In this document: piece by piece, positions 1-5,983 of the stretch
Numbering within the stretch: position 1 is the stretch's first letter
How the letters are laid out: each line of letters starts with the position of its first letter
Assembly (NCBI GenBank): GCA_018400395.1
Contig: JAGYMN010000073.1
Location: forward strand, 1-5,983
Length of the DNA stretch: 5,983 nt
Source of the DNA: Actinomycetota bacterium
GTDB lineage: Bacteria; Actinomycetota; Humimicrobiia; Humimicrobiales; Humimicrobiaceae
Direction: 5' to 3'
Position numbers and translations under genes: made by a program
Notes under the pieces: generated by a model
What the model was told of the DNA's origin: nothing
Seen by the model: the letters and a program-made list of their open reading frames with translations, nothing else
Database searches by the model: none

Positions 1-87
1 TTTGGATGTGCAAAAAGATAATTTAGATCAAGCTTGGCTTGCAACAAACACTCATTGTTCACATGATGCAATAAATTACTCAAGAGG

Positions 88-106
88 TGTTAATTTAAAA
101 TTAACA
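88..106. promoter_or_regulatory. Perfect 19-bp palindrome upstream of the HTH gene (possible operator)
   Basis: The two arms TGTTAATTT and AAATTAACA are exact reverse complements around a single central A. The site lies 36 bases before the ATG of the helix-turn-helix gene, in a leader that holds no recognisable gene. A perfect 9-bp inverted repeat in this position suggests a binding site for a dimeric regulator, perhaps the downstream HTH protein itself. The TGTTAA/TTAACA ends resemble the arms of a Rex site, but the spacing between them is 7 bases rather than 4, so I do not call it one. Very AT-rich DNA can produce such palindromes by chance. Confidence 0.35.
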
Positions 107-142
107 AGCTGGAGATATCCTGAAAACGAATCTCTAAGAAAA

Positions 143-643
143 ATGATTGAAGAAAAAAAATTTTATACAATTGAAGAAGCCAGTGAATTGCTTGGAATAA
201 GTGAAAGGGAGTTAAAAAAATTAATAGAAGACGAGAATATCCCTGTGCTGAAGGTTGGAAGGGCTCTGAGGATAAGCGGAGAATATATTGATAATTTTTT
301 TAAGGAAACCGGGCCGGGAGGTAGCGTAGAAGGTGAAGCAGATAGTTTTGTCGAGCGGAGCCTTAAAGAAGTTTTCGAAGAAGATACCGAGGAAGAAGAT
401 TTAGGGAGATACGAACAGATAGAGCAGGTAGGCGATATTAAACTCAAGGTGGAGCATTTAAAGGAGGAATATGAATCGTTAATAGAAAAGAAGCAGGAGC
501 TTGAGGAAGAAATAAATTACCTGCAGATGGAATATGATGAATTTAGAAATAAAATGAAGAAGCTTGTTGTGGAGGAGCTAAAGATATTCCTGAAGAAGAT
601 AGATAATGGAAAAATAGATCTGGAAGAAAGGTCTTTTAAGTAG
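143..643 (+). CDS. Small DNA-binding protein: excisionase/MerR-type helix-turn-helix plus C-terminal coiled coil
   Basis: This 166-residue protein probably binds DNA and self-associates. Residues 7-54 form an excisionase-type (HTH_17, MerR-like) winged helix: a YTIEEASELLGIS helix-turn-helix, then a wing around IPVLKVGRALRI and a closing helix. Residues 55-95 are an acidic, probably flexible linker. Residues about 97-155 form a long charged coiled coil with regular Leu/Ile/Tyr spacing. No membrane segment or signal peptide is seen. I chose the ATG at 143 because the HTH begins directly after it. The frame stays open to the left edge, but residues read from there look like nothing known. Ribosome-binding sequence is weak (only AAGAAA). 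The layout resembles B. subtilis RacA (MerR-like head, coiled-coil tail), but that is an architectural analogy only. The gene ends 15 bases before the c-di-GMP gene, so the two are probably co-transcribed. Its target and exact role are unknown. Confidence 0.85.
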   Translation: MIEEKKFYTIEEASELLGISERELKKLIEDENIPVLKVGRALRISGEYIDNFFKETGPGGSVEGEADSFVERSLKEVFEEDTEEEDLGRYEQIEQVGDIKLKVEHLKEEYESLIEKKQELEEEINYLQMEYDEFRNKMKKLVVEELKIFLKKIDNGKIDLEERSFK

Positions 644-658
644 TTGAAAATGTAGCGA

Positions 659-2530
659 ATGATGGATATAGATAGTATTACAAAAGATCAGCTTATAAAG
701 AAAGTTATTGAACAGCACCGGAAGATAAAATCCCTTGAAGAAAAATCTGAAGAGAATAAATCTACTACTGCAGATATTACTAATAAAAGTGATATCAGAT
801 ATGAGAGCCTTCTAAAGACAAATTCAATTGGAATACTAATAATAGATAAGAGTGGGATTATTACTTCCTGCAATGAGGCGCTGCTTAAATTCTCAGGATA
901 TAAGAGGGAAGATCTGATTGGGAAGTATTTTACAAGAAGGGTTTCTATAAGTACCAGGAACATTCCCAAATATGTCTCTATTTTTAAAGATATTCTTGCC
1001 GGGAGAGAAGCAGAGCCCTTCCAGATAATACAGGAAAACCAAGGTGCAGAGAAAAGATACGGAGAGGTATATTTTGGTCCGATTCTGGATGAAGCAAATG
1101 AATTTGCCGGTTTTAAAATAATTGTAAAGGATATTACGTCCAGAAAAGACCTTGAGGAGAAAATAATAGAATCGGATTATAAGCTGGATTCATTGATGGA
1201 GATTTCCAGGGATGGAATGATAATTCACAAAAAAGGGGTTATTTTAAAAGCAAACAGTGCCTTTTTAGAAATATTTAATTTAAGGTCCGTGAATCTGGAA
1301 GGAAAGGATTTAATAGAGTTTATATCTGAAGATGAAAAGGAAAAGTTTTCTCAGGGTATTACGGAAAACAGCATAAAACCGCTGAAAATATACGGAGTCA
1401 GGAGTACAGGGAGCAAGGTTTACCTTGAAATATCAGGAAAAGACATTATTTATAAAGGTCAGGAAGCAAGGATAGAAATATTTCATGATATATCAGTTCT
1501 GGAAAAAGCAGAAAAAAGAATAAAATATCTTAAATTTCATGATAGCCTGACAGAGCTTTATAACCGGACATATATGGAGCAGATACTTGGGAACATATAC
1601 AGGGAGAGGCATCTGCCTTTAAATTTTATAATATGTGATCTAAACGGTCTTAAGCTTGTTAATGACGCTTTCGGCTACATGGAGGGAGACATGCTCTTAA
1701 AAAGGGTTGCCCGGATTCTTAAATATTGTGTAAGAAAAGAGGATATAGTTGCGAGATGGGGAGGGGATGAATTTTTTATTCTTCTTCCAGAGTCTACTTC
1801 CAGGGAAGTTGAAGAGGTTGTTAATAAAATAAGGGGTATATGTTCTAATACTGAAGGCGAAAAAATACCTTTAAATATTTCGACAGGGGTATCAACAAGA
1901 TATGACAGCAGCCAGGATTTCAGAAAGATCATAAAGGAAGCTGAAAATAACATGTATAAAAATAAGCTCCTTGAGAGAAAGAGTATCTATAATTCGATTA
2001 TAATATCGCTTGAGAGAATGCTCTGGGAAAAAAGTCATGAAACCAGGGAACATGCTGAAAGGCTTAAGGGGCTGACCGTAAAACTGGGAGAGTGTATTAA
2101 CATGCCCCAGAGTAAACTGGATGAACTTGTGCTTTTATCCAGTCTGCATGATATAGGAAAAGTTGCAATACCTGACAGCATACTTCTCAAAAAAGGCAGG
2201 CTTAATAGCGATGAATGGAAAATAATAAAAAGGCATCCTGAAATCGGGTATAATATTGCAAAATCAACTCCTCATATATCTATGATTGCCGATGATATAC
2301 TGGCACATCATGAATGGTGGGACGGAAATGGTTATCCCCAGGGTCTTAAAGGTGAAAAGATACCGGTAAATTCATGTATTACTTCAATAGTAGATGCTTA
2401 TGATGTTATGATAATGGGAAGGCCCTATAAGGAGCCGGTGTCTGTTGAAGAAGCCAGGGATGAACTAGAAAGATGTTCGGGCAAGCAGTTTAACCCTTTC
2501 CTTGTAGATAAATTTCTTAACTATTGCTAA
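659..2530 (+). CDS. PAS-PAS-GGDEF-HD-GYP cyclic-di-GMP synthase/phosphodiesterase
   Basis: A 623-residue cytoplasmic signalling protein with no membrane segment. In order it has a short N-terminal coiled coil (about 8-35), PAS 1 (about 46-163), PAS 2 (about 170-283), GGDEF (about 288-445) and HD-GYP (about 450-620). The GGDEF domain would make c-di-GMP from two GTP. It keeps the signature at 368-372, metal and substrate residues D327, N335, D336 and D344, and an RxxD product-inhibition site (R359-D362) exactly five residues before the signature. The HD-GYP domain would hydrolyse c-di-GMP. It keeps E461, H465, H497-D498, K501, H526, H550-H551, GYP 558-560 and D579, so all usual metal ligands are present. 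The PAS domains probably sense a small ligand or redox cue, but no cofactor is evident from sequence. Two ATGs are adjacent (659 and 662). No clear Shine-Dalgarno site is present, which suggests translation coupled to the HTH gene 15 bases upstream. Which activity dominates cannot be read from sequence. Confidence 0.97.
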   Translation: MMDIDSITKDQLIKKVIEQHRKIKSLEEKSEENKSTTADITNKSDIRYESLLKTNSIGILIIDKSGIITSCNEALLKFSGYKREDLIGKYFTRRVSISTRNIPKYVSIFKDILAGREAEPFQIIQENQGAEKRYGEVYFGPILDEANEFAGFKIIVKDITSRKDLEEKIIESDYKLDSLMEISRDGMIIHKKGVILKANSAFLEIFNLRSVNLEGKDLIEFISEDEKEKFSQGITENSIKPLKIYGVRSTGSKVYLEISGKDIIYKGQEARIEIFHDISVLEKAEKRIKYLKFHDSLTELYNRTYMEQILGNIYRERHLPLNFIICDLNGLKLVNDAFGYMEGDMLLKRVARILKYCVRKEDIVARWGGDEFFILLPESTSREVEEVVNKIRGICSNTEGEKIPLNISTGVSTRYDSSQDFRKIIKEAENNMYKNKLLERKSIYNSIIISLERMLWEKSHETREHAERLKGLTVKLGECINMPQSKLDELVLLSSLHDIGKVAIPDSILLKKGRLNSDEWKIIKRHPEIGYNIAKSTPHISMIADDILAHHEWWDGNGYPQGLKGEKIPVNSCITSIVDAYDVMIMGRPYKEPVSVEEARDELERCSGKQFNPFLVDKFLNYC

Positions 2531-2550
2531 AAAACTTTTTAATTTATTTC

Positions 2551-2556
2551 TATAAT
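2551..2556 (+). promoter_or_regulatory. Consensus -10 hexamer just before the M48 protease gene
   Basis: TATAAT matches the sigma-70 -10 box exactly and sits in the 40-base gap between the c-di-GMP gene and the protease gene. No convincing -35 lies 16-18 bases upstream (the closest window reads TAAAAA). Transcription from it would begin near 2563, about 8 bases before the ATG, giving a nearly leaderless message. That would fit the lack of any Shine-Dalgarno sequence there. In AT-rich DNA an isolated TATAAT is weak evidence. Confidence 0.25.
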
Positions 2557-2570
2557 TCTCCTTGATCCTT

Positions 2571-3794
2571 ATGAATATAAAGCTGAAGATATTTGAATCA
2601 AATCCAGGTATATTCTGGATGTTGTTTATAACCGGAGCAGCAGCAACTGTTATGATTGTAATTCTTCTGGTTGCAGCAATTATCTACAGGCCTTCATGTG
2701 ATGCTTCAACTTTAAAGTATTTTGACAGCGCCTTTCTTATCAAGGCCGCACAATACAACAGGATAAATCTTATTATATCAATATCCATAAAAATTCTTAC
2801 ATGGATTTTTATGGCGGCTTCATTATGGGCTGCATGGAGATACTTCGCAAAATTTAAATTTATACCAGTATATGCAGCTGCCGGATATATAGCAATTTTT
2901 TATATCGCTTTTAATCTAATAATCCTTCCCTTAAGCTTTTACAGTGGTTTTACTATTGAACATCAATTTGGCCTGTCCAATCAGACGGCTGGAATGTGGT
3001 TTTCTGATTTTTTGAAGGACAGTGTTATAAATATGTTAATATCGGTAGCTGCATTTACGGGCATATACTCACTTATGGTGTATATGCCGGGATATTGGTG
3101 GCTAATATCGGCAGCACTTGCAGCAGTATTTATCGTAATTGGGACTTATCTGTATCCAGTGCTGATTGATCCTCTTTTTTACAGATTTGAGAGACTTGAT
3201 GACAGGGAAATGAGGGAAGAGATAATGGAAATAACAAATCGTGCCGGTATTGAAGTTGACGACATATTAATTGCAGACGCAAGCAGGCGTACAGTTAAAG
3301 CAAATGCATATTTTACAGGTTTAGGTAATACAAAGCGTATAGTATTGTACGATAATCTTTTGAATAATTTTTCAGAGAAGGAAGCCTTAAACGTTATTGC
3401 CCATGAAGCAGCACACTGGAAATATTTACATATTGCTAAAGGCATGGCAGTTGCAGCAGCAGCAGTTTTTGCCGGTTTTCTGGGGATGAAATTTTTATTT
3501 TCTAAAGCTGGTATAACAGGGGACCTAAAATCCATTTTTGTCATAATACTGCTTGTTTCCCTCTTTAGCTTTATAACCGGTCCAATCCAGAATGTTATGT
3601 CGAGGCACTTTGAAAGACAGGCAGATGAAATGGCCCTGAGGCTCACTGGTGAATATGATGCCCAGATAAGTCTTATGACCGGTCTGGCAGAGTCAAACCT
3701 TTCAAATGTAAAACCCCACCCCATCATAAAAGTTATGCTTTACTCACATCCTTCAATAATGGAAAGAATCGGGACAGCTGAAAAGCTGAAATAA
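2571..3794 (+). CDS. Ste24-type M48 family membrane zinc metalloprotease
   Basis: A 407-residue integral membrane protease of the M48 (Ste24/CAAX prenyl protease-like) family. The zinc motif HEAAH is at 278-282 and the third ligand is E348, in ERQAD (348-352). Other family marks are the NAY segment at 245-247 followed by a GLGNTKRIVL strand and YDNLL, and SHPS..ER near the C-terminus (392-399). Hydrophobic segments lie at about 15-39, 66-90, 98-122, 152-172, 175-197, 290-311 and 320-340. Seven helices with the HExxH before helix six match the Ste24 fold, which encloses a chamber in the membrane. The length suits the family. Bacterial members are not tied to CAAX prenylation; a role in membrane-protein turnover is an inference. 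I use the ATG at 2571. A TTG at 2562 would add three residues, and an ATG at 2619 would cut into the start of helix one. No Shine-Dalgarno site is evident. It lies 40 bases after the c-di-GMP gene and could belong to the same transcript. Confidence 0.95.
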   Translation: MNIKLKIFESNPGIFWMLFITGAAATVMIVILLVAAIIYRPSCDASTLKYFDSAFLIKAAQYNRINLIISISIKILTWIFMAASLWAAWRYFAKFKFIPVYAAAGYIAIFYIAFNLIILPLSFYSGFTIEHQFGLSNQTAGMWFSDFLKDSVINMLISVAAFTGIYSLMVYMPGYWWLISAALAAVFIVIGTYLYPVLIDPLFYRFERLDDREMREEIMEITNRAGIEVDDILIADASRRTVKANAYFTGLGNTKRIVLYDNLLNNFSEKEALNVIAHEAAHWKYLHIAKGMAVAAAAVFAGFLGMKFLFSKAGITGDLKSIFVIILLVSLFSFITGPIQNVMSRHFERQADEMALRLTGEYDAQISLMTGLAESNLSNVKPHPIIKVMLYSHPSIMERIGTAEKLK

Positions 3795-3849
3795 AATATT
3801 GCTTTAAATAACCTGCATATGACTGGTTTCTAATATAAATAGGCTTTTT

Positions 3850-3869
3850 AATGTAATTTAAATAACATT
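3850..3869. promoter_or_regulatory. 20-bp near-perfect palindrome, CRP/FNR-like spacing
   Basis: AATGTAATTT is followed by AAATAACATT. Nine of ten base pairs match, and the only mismatch is A/A at 3855/3864. Its core at 3852-3867 reads TGT-N10-ACA, the half-site spacing of CRP/FNR-family boxes (TGTGA-N6-TCACA), although the fourth base of each arm differs from that consensus. The centre is about 90 bases upstream of the inferred transcription start of the flavodiiron gene. Control of an O2/NO-reducing protein by such a regulator would make sense, but this is inference, and AT-rich DNA makes chance palindromes likely. Confidence 0.35.
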
Positions 3870-3912
3870 TTAATTTCCTGATTTTTGGAGCTAATGTCAA
3901 ATAATTTACTTT

Positions 3913-3942
3913 TTAATAGAAATATAAGAAAATGTTTATAAT
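3913..3942 (+). promoter_or_regulatory. Probable sigma-70-type promoter of the flavodiiron gene
   Basis: The -10 hexamer TATAAT (3937-3942) is a perfect consensus match. An 18-base spacer separates it from TTAATA (3913-3918), which matches four of six bases of the -35 consensus. Initiation would fall near 3949 and give a leader of about 20 bases that still includes the Shine-Dalgarno site at 3956. The -35 is weak, which would fit a promoter needing an activator. Confidence 0.5.
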
Positions 3943-3955
3943 TACAAGATTGGAT

Positions 3956-3963
3956 GGAGTGAT
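3956..3963 (+). promoter_or_regulatory. Strong Shine-Dalgarno site of the flavodiiron gene
   Basis: GGAGTGAT lies five bases before the ATG (nine from the GGAG core) and pairs well with the 16S rRNA 3' end. It fixes the start at 3969 and is the only strong ribosome-binding site among the five genes. Confidence 0.8.
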
Positions 3964-3968
3964 TCTAA

Positions 3969-5156
3969 ATGGGTTACAGTGAAATATCAAAAAATATATT
4001 TTTTGTGGGAGCAGTTGACCCTAAAAGAAAATTATTCGACGAATTAATACCGCTGACCGATGGTACAACCTATAATAGTTACCTGGTAAAAGGCAGCAGA
4101 TTCTCCGCTTTACTCGATACCGTAGACCCCACGATGATAGATGTCCTCATGAATAATCTGGAAAGCCTGAATGTAAAAAAAATCGACTTTATAGTCTCGC
4201 ACCATGCTGAGCAGGATCATTCTGGTGTTATATATGATATTGCTAAAAAATTTCCCGAGGCAGCTATTATTGCAAACAAAAAAGGTAAAGATATGCTTAT
4301 GAATCTTCTTCGTATACCGGAGAAAAGATTCAGGGTAATAGAAGATGGAGAAGTCCTTTCCCTGGGTGATAAGACGCTTCAATTTATAATTACCCCCTGG
4401 GTTCACTGGCCCGAGACAATGTCAACCTATCTTAAGGAAAACAGGATACTTTTTTCATGTGACTTTTTTGGTTCCCATTTCAGCTTTGACAGACTTATGG
4501 CAACCGAAAATGATATTGAAAAGGTAATGTCGGCAGCAAAAAGGTACTATGGTGAAATAATGCTGCCATTTGCCAGCAATATCAGGACAAATATGAAGAA
4601 ATTACAGGATTATAAAATAGATATGATTGCTCCGAGTCACGGTCCTGTTCATGATGATCCGTCTTTTATAATCAATGCCTACAGGGAGTGGTCTTCAGAT
4701 AAACCAGGCAATACTGTTGTCCTTCCATATGTATCAATGCACGGCAGTACAAAAAAGATGGTAGATTATTTTAAAAATTCACTTGAAAATAGAGGTGTAA
4801 GGGTTTTTGATTTTAACCTGACTGATGGCGATACAGGTGAACTTGCTGCTGCTCTTATAAACGCAGCCACTATAATTATAGGAACGCCTACCGTTCTTAC
4901 AGGACCCCACCCACTTGCAGTTTATGCTGCATATTTAGTAAAAGCCCTGAGACCGCGTGTCAGGTTCATATCCATTATAGGGTCTTACGGCTGGAGCGGT
5001 AAAAAGACGCTTGAGCTGCTGGCAGATATTTTATCTCCGCTTAAGGCAGAGCTTATAGAACCTGTGGTAATAAAAGGATTACCCACAAATGGGGACCTTG
5101 AGTCACTTGACGATCTTGCAGATAAGATAAAAGAAGCACATTCCAGGATATTATAA
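3969..5156 (+). CDS. fprA: A-type flavodiiron protein (O2 and/or NO reductase)
   Basis: A 395-residue cytoplasmic flavodiiron protein that reduces O2 to water and/or NO to N2O, protecting anaerobes from oxidative or nitrosative stress. Residues 1-250 form the metallo-beta-lactamase-like diiron domain. The ligands H79, E81, D83, H146, D165 and H224 are all present, at nearly the same numbers as in Desulfovibrio gigas rubredoxin:oxygen oxidoreductase. Residues about 250-390 form the flavodoxin-like FMN domain, with the phosphate loop SMHGST (256-261), GTPTVLTG from 305 and GSYGWSG (338-344). The protein stops after the flavodoxin domain, so it is the minimal class A form with no rubredoxin or NAD(P)H-oxidoreductase fusion. 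Electrons must come from a separate rubredoxin, ferredoxin or F420-type donor, none of which is encoded here. Start and length suit the family. It has its own promoter and ribosome-binding site, so it is probably an independent unit. O2 versus NO preference cannot be read from these residues. The symbol fprA follows common usage for this family. Confidence 0.98.
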   Translation: MGYSEISKNIFFVGAVDPKRKLFDELIPLTDGTTYNSYLVKGSRFSALLDTVDPTMIDVLMNNLESLNVKKIDFIVSHHAEQDHSGVIYDIAKKFPEAAIIANKKGKDMLMNLLRIPEKRFRVIEDGEVLSLGDKTLQFIITPWVHWPETMSTYLKENRILFSCDFFGSHFSFDRLMATENDIEKVMSAAKRYYGEIMLPFASNIRTNMKKLQDYKIDMIAPSHGPVHDDPSFIINAYREWSSDKPGNTVVLPYVSMHGSTKKMVDYFKNSLENRGVRVFDFNLTDGDTGELAAALINAATIIIGTPTVLTGPHPLAVYAAYLVKALRPRVRFISIIGSYGWSGKKTLELLADILSPLKAELIEPVVIKGLPTNGDLESLDDLADKIKEAHSRIL

Positions 5157-5210
5157 GGCATGGCCTGTTAAGTATTATAAAGAATAGTAACTGTATGAAA
5201 TTATATTAAA

Positions 5211-5216
5211 AAAGGG
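5211..5216 (+). promoter_or_regulatory. Ribosome-binding-like AAAGGG before the DUF2400 gene
   Basis: AAAGGG lies six bases before the in-frame ATA at 5223. A frame stop (TAA 5217-5219) falls between them, so translation must begin after 5219. This is the only purine-rich site placed correctly for a start that keeps the conserved N-terminus. It is a modest match to AGGAGG. Confidence 0.4.
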
Positions 5217-5222
5217 TAAAAA

Positions 5223-5983
5223 ATAAATTTTAACAGAACAGAAATAAAAAGTATTCTGGACAGGTTATATTTAAAATATAATAACCGGAGATTTGTGCAT
5301 CCGGACCCCCTGGAATTTCTTTATTCTTACAGTGATATCAGGAACAGGGAAATAGCAGGTCTTATAGCATCATCACTTGCATACGGAAGAGTATCCCAGA
5401 TTCTAAAAAGTACAGGATATGTACTTGAAAAGATGGGAGCTTCCCCATACAGTTATTTGATCAGCTCGGATCCGGGATCTTTAAAGAAAAGTTTTTCAGG
5501 ATTTAAACACAGATTTACAACCGGCGATGAAATAGCCGGTCTTTTATTTTCTGCAGCAAGACTGATCAATAGTTTCGGTTCATTAAATAGGGCATTTCTG
5601 AACGGCTATAAAGACTCAGATCCTAATATAATTCCTGCACTGCTTGCCTTTTGCAAAGAAATTTCTTCAATATCCCGTGGTTCATGCTGCAGCCTTGTGC
5701 CCTTACATACCGGTAAAAGCGCATTCAAAAGGATTAACCTGTATCTCAGGTGGATGATAAGGAGGGACAGGGTTGATCCAGGAGGATGGTATGGAATACC
5801 TGCATCCAAACTCCTGATACCCCTGGATACACATATGTACCGCATCTCTAAACTTCTGGGGCTTACATCAAGGAAACAGGCAGACATAAATACTGTCATC
5901 GAGATAACTGAATCTTTTAAGGAGATTGAAAAGGAAGACCCTGTAAAATATGACTTTGCACTTACAAGGGCAGGCATTAACAG
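5223..5983 (+). CDS. TIGR02757 (DUF2400) family protein, 3' end cut by the window
   Basis: At least 253 residues are read with no internal stop. The end is missing, but the family's usual length of roughly 250-260 suggests only a few residues are lost. Family marks, numbered from the ATA, are YNNRRFVHPDP (19-29), EIAGLIASSLAYGRV (43-57), the basic SAFKRINLYLRWM block (166-178), PLDTHMYRISKLLGL (from 200) and the terminal DPVKYDFAL motif. The function is not established. The LDTH motif (D202, H204) resembles the catalytic-Asp region of helix-hairpin-helix DNA glycosylases such as endonuclease III, so a nucleic-acid role is possible, but that is inference. The start is odd. The frame opens at 5220 and holds no ATG, GTG or TTG until GTG 5295 (residue 25, after a GGAG), which would discard the conserved YNNRRF segment. 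I mark the ATA at 5223, placed after AAAGGG; ATA 5244 and ATT 5253 are alternatives. The gene follows the flavodiiron gene by 66 bases. Confidence 0.85.
   Translation, partial: MNFNRTEIKSILDRLYLKYNNRRFVHPDPLEFLYSYSDIRNREIAGLIASSLAYGRVSQILKSTGYVLEKMGASPYSYLISSDPGSLKKSFSGFKHRFTTGDEIAGLLFSAARLINSFGSLNRAFLNGYKDSDPNIIPALLAFCKEISSISRGSCCSLVPLHTGKSAFKRINLYLRWMIRRDRVDPGGWYGIPASKLLIPLDTHMYRISKLLGLTSRKQADINTVIEITESFKEIEKEDPVKYDFALTRAGIN

Larger units (their letters stand above)
3795..3968. other. AT-rich intergenic region upstream of the flavodiiron gene
   Basis: This is the longest non-coding gap in the window. It has many stops in all forward frames and shows no small gene or RNA structure. It contains a 20-bp imperfect palindrome, a probable promoter and a strong ribosome-binding site, each listed separately. 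No hairpin followed by a T-run was found that could end transcription from the protease gene. Confidence 0.7.

Noticed and set aside
39..71. Stem-loop TTGCA...TGCAA with inner AACAA...TTGTT in the leader
   Set aside because: The right arm is interrupted by seven unpaired bases, the stems are short and AT-rich, and no known RNA element matches.
88..106. Rex (redox-sensing repressor) site
   Set aside because: The TGTTAA and TTAACA arms fit, but they are separated by 7 bases where the known site has 4.
2..142. N-terminal extension of the HTH gene from a TTG at position 2
   Set aside because: The frame is open to the edge, but the 47 residues resemble no domain, the region holds a perfect palindrome, and the HTH domain starts just after the ATG at 143. 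An upstream continuation outside the window cannot be fully excluded.
153..160. Run of eight A at the start of the HTH gene as a programmed frameshift site
   Set aside because: The zero frame continues straight into an intact HTH domain, and no alternative frame gives a sensible product.
3179..3727. Long open frame on the minus strand opposite the protease gene
   Set aside because: It is a shadow of the protease coding frame. The plus strand carries the zinc motif and membrane segments, and the minus-strand translation shows no domain.
3775..3788. Hairpin CAGCT-GAAA-AGCTG at the end of the protease gene as a terminator
   Set aside because: The stem is only 5 bp, lies inside the coding sequence before the stop, and is not followed by a T-run.
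5156..5166. Hairpin AGGC-ATG-GCCT right after the flavodiiron gene as a terminator
   Set aside because: The stem is only 4 bp with a 3-base loop and the next bases (GTTAAG) are not a T-run.
5606..5977. Minus-strand open frame near the right edge
   Set aside because: It lies opposite the conserved DUF2400 motifs read on the plus strand and shows no recognisable domain of its own.

Overview
The window carries five plus-strand genes of an AT-rich, probably strictly anaerobic bacterium. The clues are the low G+C by eye, heavy use of AGA/AGG for Arg and ATA for Ile, a flavodiiron (O2/NO-reducing) protein typical of anaerobes, and a c-di-GMP signalling protein. A Firmicutes-like or candidate-phylum anaerobe would fit, but nothing here fixes the taxon. 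I see no mobile element, CRISPR array, tRNA or rRNA.

Layout, left to right. Positions 1-142 are an apparently non-coding leader with a perfect 19-bp palindrome (88-106). Next is a small protein with an excisionase/MerR-type helix-turn-helix plus a coiled coil (143-643). Fifteen bases later comes a 623-residue PAS-PAS-GGDEF-HD-GYP protein (659-2530) in which both the cyclase and the phosphodiesterase sites look intact. After a 40-base gap is a seven-helix Ste24-type M48 zinc protease (2571-3794). A 174-base, very AT-rich intergenic region follows, with a CRP/FNR-sized palindrome and a consensus -10 box. It leads to a complete A-type flavodiiron protein (3969-5156) with the best Shine-Dalgarno site in the window. 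The last gene, running off the right edge (5223-5983+), is a TIGR02757/DUF2400 protein that has no ordinary start codon where its conserved N-terminus requires one.

How the genes relate. The HTH/coiled-coil gene and the c-di-GMP gene are close enough to be co-transcribed, and together could form a small signalling or regulatory unit. The protease may be read through from them or use its own weak promoter. The flavodiiron gene appears to have its own promoter and is the likeliest to be separately regulated, for example by redox state, O2 or NO. No convincing intrinsic terminator was seen anywhere, so the operon limits are uncertain.

No clearly new system is present. The points most worth checking are the non-canonical start of the DUF2400 gene, the HTH/coiled-coil protein paired with a dual-domain c-di-GMP enzyme, and the two palindromes that share an AATTTAAA core.
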